A DNA stretch of 64,000 nucleotides from Bradyrhizobium sp. CIAT3101 (lineage in GTDB: Bacteria; Pseudomonadota; Alphaproteobacteria; Rhizobiales; Xanthobacteraceae): the NCBI RefSeq assembly GCF_029714945.1, contig NZ_CP121634.1, forward strand, positions 3,741,001-3,805,000, in the 5' to 3' direction. Shown here piece by piece: positions 1 to 9,000 of the stretch. The position numbers and the translations under genes are program-made. Positions within the stretch are counted from its first letter, which is position 1; each line of letters opens with the position of its first letter. The notes beneath the pieces were generated by a model, which saw only the letters and a program-made list of their open reading frames with translations, ran no database searches and had not been told where the DNA came from.

Positions 1-3000
1 GCAGGCGAGCGACTGGACGGTCCTGAACCGGGTCTCGGACCCGTCTGCCTCTCCGAGCACGATCCTCGGGCAGATCAGCGCGAAGGGGGGCGTCTACATC
101 ATCAACCAGAACGGCATCATCTTCGGCGGCGGCTCCCAGATCAATGTTCACGCGCTGGTGGCTTCTGATCTCGATGTCGGGACGCTCGGGCAGACGCGGT
201 TCGACCGCGATCAGTTCTTCCTCGGCACCGGCATCGCCAATGGAACGCTTGCCGTCAAAAGCTTTTCGATCGGAGGGGAAGACAAGCAGACGAAAGCGAT
301 CGGCGGTGGCGTGGTCGTTCAGGCCGGCGCCACGATACAGATCGACGATCCGGGCCCGGATAAGCCGGGTGGGTTCGCCTATCTGTTCGGCTCGAACGTC
401 GCGAATTACGGCGAGATCAGTGTACCGAACGGGGAAGCAGCCCTGATTTCGGCGCGTGCTATCTTTCTGACGCCAAACAGCGACGCCGCCGCTAGTTTTC
501 CGTCTGCTGTCCTGCCGGCGAAGGTGACGTTCCGCGGGACCGGGTTCCAACTTTCGCCATATGCAAACTCATACAATTTCGCTGGAACCCCCAGTGGTCC
601 GTATTTGTCGGGGACAGGCTCTGTCGCCAATAACGGGCTGATCGAAACACGCAGCGGCATCGTCGAGATGGCGGGTGACCGGGTCAGCATCGGCGCCCAG
701 GGTGTCATTTCGGCGGACACCAGCATCAGCCTTCCCAGCATGGTGCTGCTTCATGCGGCGACGAGTGTCGACCTGAGCGGCACGATCAGCATGCTCCCGT
801 CCGACACTGGCGCGACGCTTCCGCAGTCGAGCAGCGCGGGAAGCAACGTCCAGAGCTTCATGCCAGCCTACGTCGAAGCGACGGCACAAGGTCAGGTCAC
901 CGTCGAATCGAGCGGCCTCGTGTCGGCTCCTGCCGCGTCGATTTCGATCAATGTCGCGGACCTGACAGGCAGTCAGGGCAGCAGCAGAACCCTGTTCGGC
1001 GATGTATCGGTGAACGCATCGCTGTCGGGCCCGCAACGCGTGCTGCTCGCGCCCGGCGCCACCATCGACGTGGCCGGATTGCAGAACGTCGAGCTTCCGG
1101 CGAGCTACAATTTCATCTCTTTTACGCCGACCAACGAGTTTGCGGACATGCCGCTTCAGCGCAGCGGCGCGCTGTACGGACAGCCGCTGTGGATCGATAT
1201 TCGCGCGTCCGGAACGCGCAGCGACGGCACGACGTGGCTCGGCACACCGCTCGCGAACGCGAACGACGTCGTCAATGCGGTCGGCCGGAGCATCTTCCAG
1301 TTGATGACGGCCGGCGGCAATGTGTCGCTGACCACGCCCCAACTCAATGCTGCGGGCCAGGAGGTGGTGCTTCAGTCCGGGTCTGTGATCAACACGGCAG
1401 GCGGCAGCATTCGTTATCTGCCCGGAACGGTTCCGGTTACAATCCTTCTGGGCAGCGACGGCCGCAGATACAGCATGCAAAATGCCAGTCCCGACATGAC
1501 CTATGTCGGGATTGCCGGCGTGTTCACTTCCGCTCATTCGCATTGGGGGGACACGTACAAGCAGATCTGGAACACCAACACCACGATGCAGGTCTCGGGG
1601 TATACCGACGGGCAGGGTGCGGGCGGCGTTGCCGTCAGCACGGTGAACCCGGTGCTGGCGGGGACGCTGCTGTTCGGCTCGGTCGCCGGCGAGCGCCAGA
1701 TCGCGTCCGGCAGTTTGCCCTCGCAGGGCTATCTGACGCTCACCACGCCATCGACCGTCGTGATCGGAGCGAACGCGACGTCGCTGCCTGCCGATTTCGA
1801 TTCCAGATACAACCAGAATATCTATTCGGCCAATGGAACGCTGATCGGCAAGGGGACAGCGCTGCTCCCGCCGAATCCGACCAACGCGACAGACCTCGTG
1901 TCCTCGGATAATTTCGCGTCGACGAGCGCTTACCAGACGTTCCTGTCGGCAGACGAGCTTTCGGGCTACGGGCTCAGCGCGCTTTCCATCACGTCCAACG
2001 ATCTGGTCGTGACCAAGGGCAGCACGCTCCGTCTGGCGGCGGGCGGGCAGTTGTCCGTCACGACGGGTGGCGCGATCGACGTTGCCGGAACGGTTCAGGC
2101 AGCCGGCGGCAAGGTCAATCTGAAGACAGATGGCTATGTAGTTGGCACCAGTTCACCGCTGAAAAATCTGTTCAAGCCATCCGTGACGCTCTCGGGCGCC
2201 GCCATGCCTGCCAACGTGTTCGTTTCAGGCGTCCTTGATGTCAGCGGGCAATGGACAAACGACACGGGTCGCTTCGGCAACGATGCGTCGGGTCCGGGCT
2301 ATATCAACGGCGGCACCATTACGATTTCCACGAACAAGAACAGCAGCAACGGTCTGGACACCACGGGAAGCATTCTGCTCGCGTCGGGGAGTTTGCTCGA
2401 CGTCTCCAGCGGAGGATACATCTCGGCGAAGGGAACGCCGAAGACGGTCTCGAGCGGCCTGATGGCCGGCGCCGCTGGCAGCATTTCTCTGAAGGTCTAC
2501 CAAGGCGCGAATTTCGATCCGAACGCAGTGGGCGCCCCCGTCCCCCCAACGTCGGGAAGCACCGCCGTCCTTCAGCTCGATGGCGCTATGCGGGGGTATG
2601 GGTTCGCCGACAGCGGCACCCTCACGCTCGCAGCCGCGGGAACGATCACGATCGGCAATACGTCTCAGCCGGACAGCGCGTCGGGGATACTGATCGGGGG
2701 GAGGCTGGCGACGCTCCCGGTTTCGTTGTTCGCGAACAATGGATTCGGCGCCTTCGTGATCCAGTCCGCGCCAAGTGGTTGGGCACCCAACGCCCAGGTC
2801 GTATTGCCCGGGACGATCGTTGTTGCGGCCGGGACCTCTCTCAAGCTGCAAAAGCAAAGCTTGAGCAGTCTTGCCGATTACAGCGCGGTGGCGACCGGCA
2901 CCAAGATCGCCGCGATCGCGCCCGTGGTGACCGTGCCGGACGGTCAGCGTACGCCCGTCAACCTGACGCTCAAGTCGGACAACATTCTGCTCGACGCAGG

Positions 3001-6000
3001 AGCAACGATACAGACCGATCCGGGGGCCGTGATCACGATCGCCGGGACACCCGCACAGCAGGGAACGTCAGGGGAGACGTCGCAGCGGGCAGCGAACGTG
3101 CTGTTGCGCGGTTCTATCATCGACCATTCGGGAACGGTGTCGGTGAACGCCGCGTTAACTTGGCTCGATCAGAACGCTTTGATCGACTTGTCGGGAATCC
3201 TGCAAACGAACGCTCTGTTCGGCAGCCGCGGCGGGCCTGCCGTGAGCGGCACGGTTCTGGCCGGGGGTAACCTGATTGTCGAGGCGGCGGATCCGAGTGT
3301 CAAAGGCACGAATCCCAATTTGTCGGGAACCGCACTTGTTGCGATGACAGGCGCCAAGGTCGACGTATCCGGCGCCGCCGGCACGCTCCAGGTGGCGAAT
3401 TCGGGAAGCACGCGTCCGTCGACATTCACCTTGATGAGCTCGTGGAGCGACGCTGGCTCCGTCAGCATCGACGTCGGCGCGTTCGCGTGGGGAGGGACCT
3501 TCGTGGCGCGCGCGATCGATCCGCGAGCCCAGGGTGGGACCCTCATGCTCGGGGGAGGCGCAATATCCTTACGGCAGGACTCGACCGCCGTCACGGCCGC
3601 GCTGTCCAACGTCGGTCAGGCGTCGCTGGCGAATCTAGGCACCCTGTCACAATCGCTTCTGACGCAACTGACTGCGGCAGCCGGGCACTCGGTGTCGATC
3701 GTCGCTGCCGCCGACTCGAGCCGATTGGGCGCGTTCGACAATGTGTTCCTCTACAGCGGGACATCCGCCGGCGGACCCGGGCGCATTTTCACCGATCTGT
3801 CGGGCAGCACTTACAACATCGTCGCCCCGAGCCTGTCCGAACTCGTCGTCGATGGCACGCTCGACTTGCACATAGCCAGTCGGTTGGAGATCGCCGCGAG
3901 CTCGATTCGATCGGTGACGCCTGGCAGCGCGACGCCGCAAAGCTCGGTCACGCTCGCAGCGCCTTACGTCCTGCTCACGGGTGGATTCCCCAATGGCAAC
4001 GGAACAACAAGCGCGGGCGCCAGCACTTTTGATGTCAAGAATGCGCAAACGATCGACATCGAGGGGGCAGCCTTCAACGGTTTCTCGTCGGTCAGGCTGA
4101 GCAGTTCAGGTGACATCCGCCTGAGTACCCCGAAGGTTGCGGACGGCCTCATATCCGGGCTACCGCAGGCACTGCAGGATACCACCACCTATCGCGGTTT
4201 CCTGGATAGCTCCGGCGATATCACACTCGACGCGCAGCGGATCTATCCGGTGTCCTCCGTCGACTTCTTCATTCGAACGCCGAAGAGCGTGACTTTCAGC
4301 GCTTCGGCTGGCAGCAATCTCGAGATCCCGCTCTCGGCCGGTGGCAGCATCTCGGTGTATGCGGCGAGCATCGAGCAGGGCGGAAACCTGTTCGCACCGC
4401 TCGGCAAAATCACGTTGGGCGATGACGGAACGGCCGCGCGCAACACCGGCGGGGTCGTGACGGGCAAGATTGATCTCGTCCCGGGCAGTCTGACCTCCGT
4501 GACGCTCGCCGATACGCTGGTTCCATACGGCGAGACCGCAGACGGTACGAACTGGTACTACAACGCCAGCCTCTATCCGCTCCAGGCGCGCAACGCAGAT
4601 GGAAGCGCTGTCGTTGAGCCGAACGGCACGTCTCCGGTGCTCCCGTCGAAGGGACTGGTGCTCGACAGCGCCAACGTGACAGTGGCGTCGGGAGCCAAGA
4701 TCGACCTGAGGGGCGGCGGCGATCTGCAGGCCATGGAGTTCGTCTCGGGCAAGGGTGGCAGCCGCGACGTGCTCGCCACCACACCCTCCGGACAAACCGT
4801 GTATGCGTTGCTGCCGTCGCGCAACGATGGGGTCGCGGCCTTCGACATTCACTTCACGACCGCGCGCAGCCTGGACGGCGGCAAGACCATCACCGCCGCC
4901 GATGCCTATCCGCTCGCCGGCAAGCAGATCTACATCGATGGCGGAAACGGCATCCCGGCGGGAACCTACACGCTCTATCCGGGTCATTACGCCACGCTTC
5001 CGGGCGCGCTGCGTGTCGTCGATTACGGCAGCAATGTCGGCAAGAACCTCGCGTCGGGGACGACCCTGCCGGATGGCACCGTGTTGACGACGGGCTATTA
5101 CACCTCGTCGACGCAACCGGGAACGCGGTCGGCCGGCCAGGAGCTGTTCGCGGTGCAGAGCGGTGCGGTGTGGAAGCAGTACAGCGAATACACCCTGAGT
5201 TCGGCGAACAGTTATTTCGTCGCCAAGGCCGCACATGATGGCGTCTTGGCGCCCCGATTGCCCATCGATGCCGGACGGCTTGCTGCGGTTGCATCGCAGT
5301 CGCTTGACCTGGCTGGCACGATCGCAGCGCAAGCGGCGCCAGGCGGTCGCGGAGGCGAGCTCGACATTTCCGCGAGCAAGCTGGTCGTGAGCCAGACGAA
5401 TCCGATCGGCGTTGAACCAACCTATGCGTCAAGCGATGGTTGGGTCTGGCTTTCGGTCGATCAGCTCAACACGCTCGGATTGGAGAGCATGCTGCTCGGC
5501 GGGCTGCGCACGGACACGGCCAGCGGCGACACATTGATCACACCGACTGCTGGTCAGGTCACGATCGACACAAGGGGCGCGGCGCTGACGGCTCCAGAGC
5601 TCGTGCTCGCGGCGCAACCCGCGAATTCTCTTGTGCAGACCGTGAACGTCGCCGGCCTCGGCGACGTCAAGGTCACGCTCCCGGCTGGCGGCGGCGGGGT
5701 CACGATTGCCTCTGGCAGCGTGATCGAGACCACCGGCGCCATTCAGTCGGGCTTCGGTCGTCACTATGTGTTTGCGCCATCAACTCCTGTCACGGCGCAA
5801 CAACTCGCGACTGCTCTGGGAGGCACGCTGAACGGGACGCAGATCAGCAACGCCGATCTCACGAGACTCCCCCTGACCCTTCCCGACGGCCGAGCGGTGG
5901 GACCCAGCCAACTGGCGGCGCTCGCAATCGGCCAAGGTGCGCTGTTTGTCGCCTCGAACGATTCCAGCCTGACGGTGACAGGTCCAGCCGCGAACCGGCC

Positions 6001-9000
6001 GGACCTGACGATCAGCTTCGCGCCCGTCGCAGCGGCGGGAGGCGCCGCCGTGACCGGTACGGTCAACCTGCCATTCGCCGGCCAGGTCCTGATCGAGGCC
6101 GGTAGCCGGATCTCGACCCAGAACCTGTCGCTGCAGGCGACCAGCAACACCAACGCGGTCGTCCTCAACGCCTCGACGACGGCCCATCCCGCCGCTCCGC
6201 CCGCGGTGCTGGACGCAAAACAGATCAACATCACCGCGCGCAGCATCGGGTTCGAGAGCAACCTGAGCCCGACCCGGACGGAGTCGCTGCTGCTCTCGCA
6301 GACCAATTTCGGCCAGCTCGCCGGCGCGCAGAGCCTGACGCTAAAGGCGCTCTCCGGCCCGGTGACGTTCTATGGCGATGTTGCCTTCACACCCGGCGGA
6401 GCGATGCAGAACCTGACGTTGGACGCTCGCACGATCGCCGGAACCGGTGGCGACGTCAGGCTTGCCATCGGCGGCACCGCTACGTTGGTCAGCAGTTCGT
6501 CGGCGAGCGAGGCTGCGATCACGTCGACCTCAGGAACCTTCGAACTCGACGCCGGCAAGATCGTACTTGGAGGCGGGACGCAGACAATCGCCGGCTTCTC
6601 GAACGTCAACTTGACGGCTGCCAAGCAGCTCAACATTGCCGGTCCCGGCTCGCTTGCTCTGGGTGCCACCGGCCAGGCCGCCGCCGTCGACATCAACATC
6701 AATACACCGCTCGTTCAGGTAAGCGGTCAGACTGGAGCCGCAACCGGCGCGCAATTCGCTCTCACGACGAACGGCACGGTTACGTTCACTCGGCCCGGTG
6801 ACCCGAGGGCCCTCGTATCCCGGCCGGACGACAGCAGCGATCTCGGCGGCAATCTCGCAGTCACGGCGGCGAGCATTCGCCTCGGCGAAGTCGATGCAAA
6901 CGGCCAGCCGGTGCTGGCTGGCGGCATCATTCAGGCGCAGGCCGGCAACATCACGCTGCACGCCACCAGTGGTGACGTCACCCTCAATCCGGGCGCGTAT
7001 ATCGCTGCCGGAGGCTACGAAAAGACCTTCATCGACGTGACCACATATGCTCCAGGTGGCAAGGTCGTTCTCCAGTCCGACGCCGGCAACGTCAACATGC
7101 GCCAGAACAGCGTTGTGGACGTCGGGCAGCCCGTCGGAGGTCTCGGCCACGGCGGCGAGATCGACGTGACGGCGCGGAGCGGCAACGCCGTCGTCGCGGG
7201 CGCGCTGATGGGCTCCGGAGGGACGGGACTTGGCGGCACCTTCAAGCTCGATATCCTGGGCGCGGCCGATCTTGACACCTTGGCGAGCACGCTCGGTGCC
7301 GGCGGCCTCAATGGCTCGGTGGACATTCACACGCGCACGGGCAATCTGGTTCTGTCCGCGGGATCCACGCTGAAGGCCAACAGCGTCGTGCTCACGGCCG
7401 ATGATCAGCGCTGGAATGGCACCGACGGATACAACGGCCAGGTGATCATCTCTGGCAAGATTGACGCAAGCGGCTCCGCCACCGATACGATCGACGGATC
7501 TGGCCAGGCAGGCGGGCAGGCGTCCCTCTACGGATACAATGCCGTCGTGCTGACTGCGGGCGCGAATATCGACGCTTCAACCGCGCATAGCAACGAGCGG
7601 GGTGGGGACGTCGTGCTTGGCATCGGCACGAATGCAGCCGGCTATATTGATCTTCGAGGAGGCGGCATCAACGTCTCCGGTCCGAAGGGAGGAGTGGGCG
7701 GCACCATTCATTTGCGTGCACCGATCATCATGGGCAATGCCCTTGGACAAGGTGACGTCAGAATTGCCGCCCTCAACTCCAGCATGACCGGCATGCGCGC
7801 AGTGACCGTGGAGCCGTACGTCACTCTTTCCTCCGATGGCAGCATCGGCCTGAATGGAAGCTGGTACCACTGGAACGGAATCATCGATCCGGCCAACGAC
7901 CCGTTCCTCTACAACCTCATCGCGTCGTATGTGCAGGGCCAGACGATTTACGGCTTCGCCGGCACCTTCGCCCGGCTCACCCCGTTGGCGCAACAGCTCG
8001 GGGCGGGCATGGTCACTGTCCAACCCGGGCTCGAGCTGATCAATAACAACAAGTCCGTCAACAACGGCGACATCACGATTGCCAGCAACTGGAACCTGGC
8101 CTCCGGCACCGCCTATGACCTGAAAACGAGCGGGGGCGTGACTTACTTCGACTACAACAGCAGTTCCGTGAAGTTCGACTATCGTCTTTCGCCGTACGTG
8201 TATGGTGCCAACGTTGGTGCGCTGTTCGGCGTCAGCAGCCCGGGCGCGCTGACGCTGCGGACCAGCGGGAACATCAACGTCAATGCGTCGATCTCCGATG
8301 GCTTCTTCCAGTTCAGCAACTATTTGGATCCGACGTACGTCAGCCAAGTCGCGACCTATCTTGCAAATCTCGCAAGCTCAGGCCAGGTCCGCGGGATGGA
8401 CGGAAGTCTCAGCGGCACCGGGCAAAATGTTTATCTGTATCTACTGAACGGATTCAACCCACAATCCAAGGTGCCGATCGCTCCCTACAACCAGGCGGCG
8501 AACGGTATCAGCCCCGGCTCGGATGCGCTTGCTGCCGCGGATTTGTTCCCGCACAGCCTGTTGACGTGTCAGACTTACTGCGGGAATGGCTGGGGCACCA
8601 AGGTTTCGGTGGTCGACCCCGGGTCATGGACGTACCGCTTCACGGCAGGCGCCGACGTGGCGAGCGCCAATCCCATCGCCATGCAGTCGCTCGCGACCGT
8701 TGTCAGCGGCAGCGTGATCATCGATCATCATACGACGTACAACCAGCCGAAGTCCCAATCGGGCGCTGGCAGTTCAGTCAATCTTGCGACGATGGTGCGG
8801 ACCGGGACAGGCGACATCAGCATCGCCGCTGCCCGCGACGTCGTCCTGAATGACACGACGGCTCCCGGAACGATCTATTCGGCCGGCGTGAACACGGCGC
8901 GGCTTGCCGACCCGCAATACCAGTTGGGCGGGACGACGGTGAGCGCCCAAAATCCGGACGGCTTTTTCGAGCCGCAAGTTCTGGCGTACAATGGCAATGT

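Noticed and set aside
4160..5332. 390-codon minus-strand frame inside the exoprotein gene
   Set aside because: Shadow of the beta-helix repeats; no recognisable protein.
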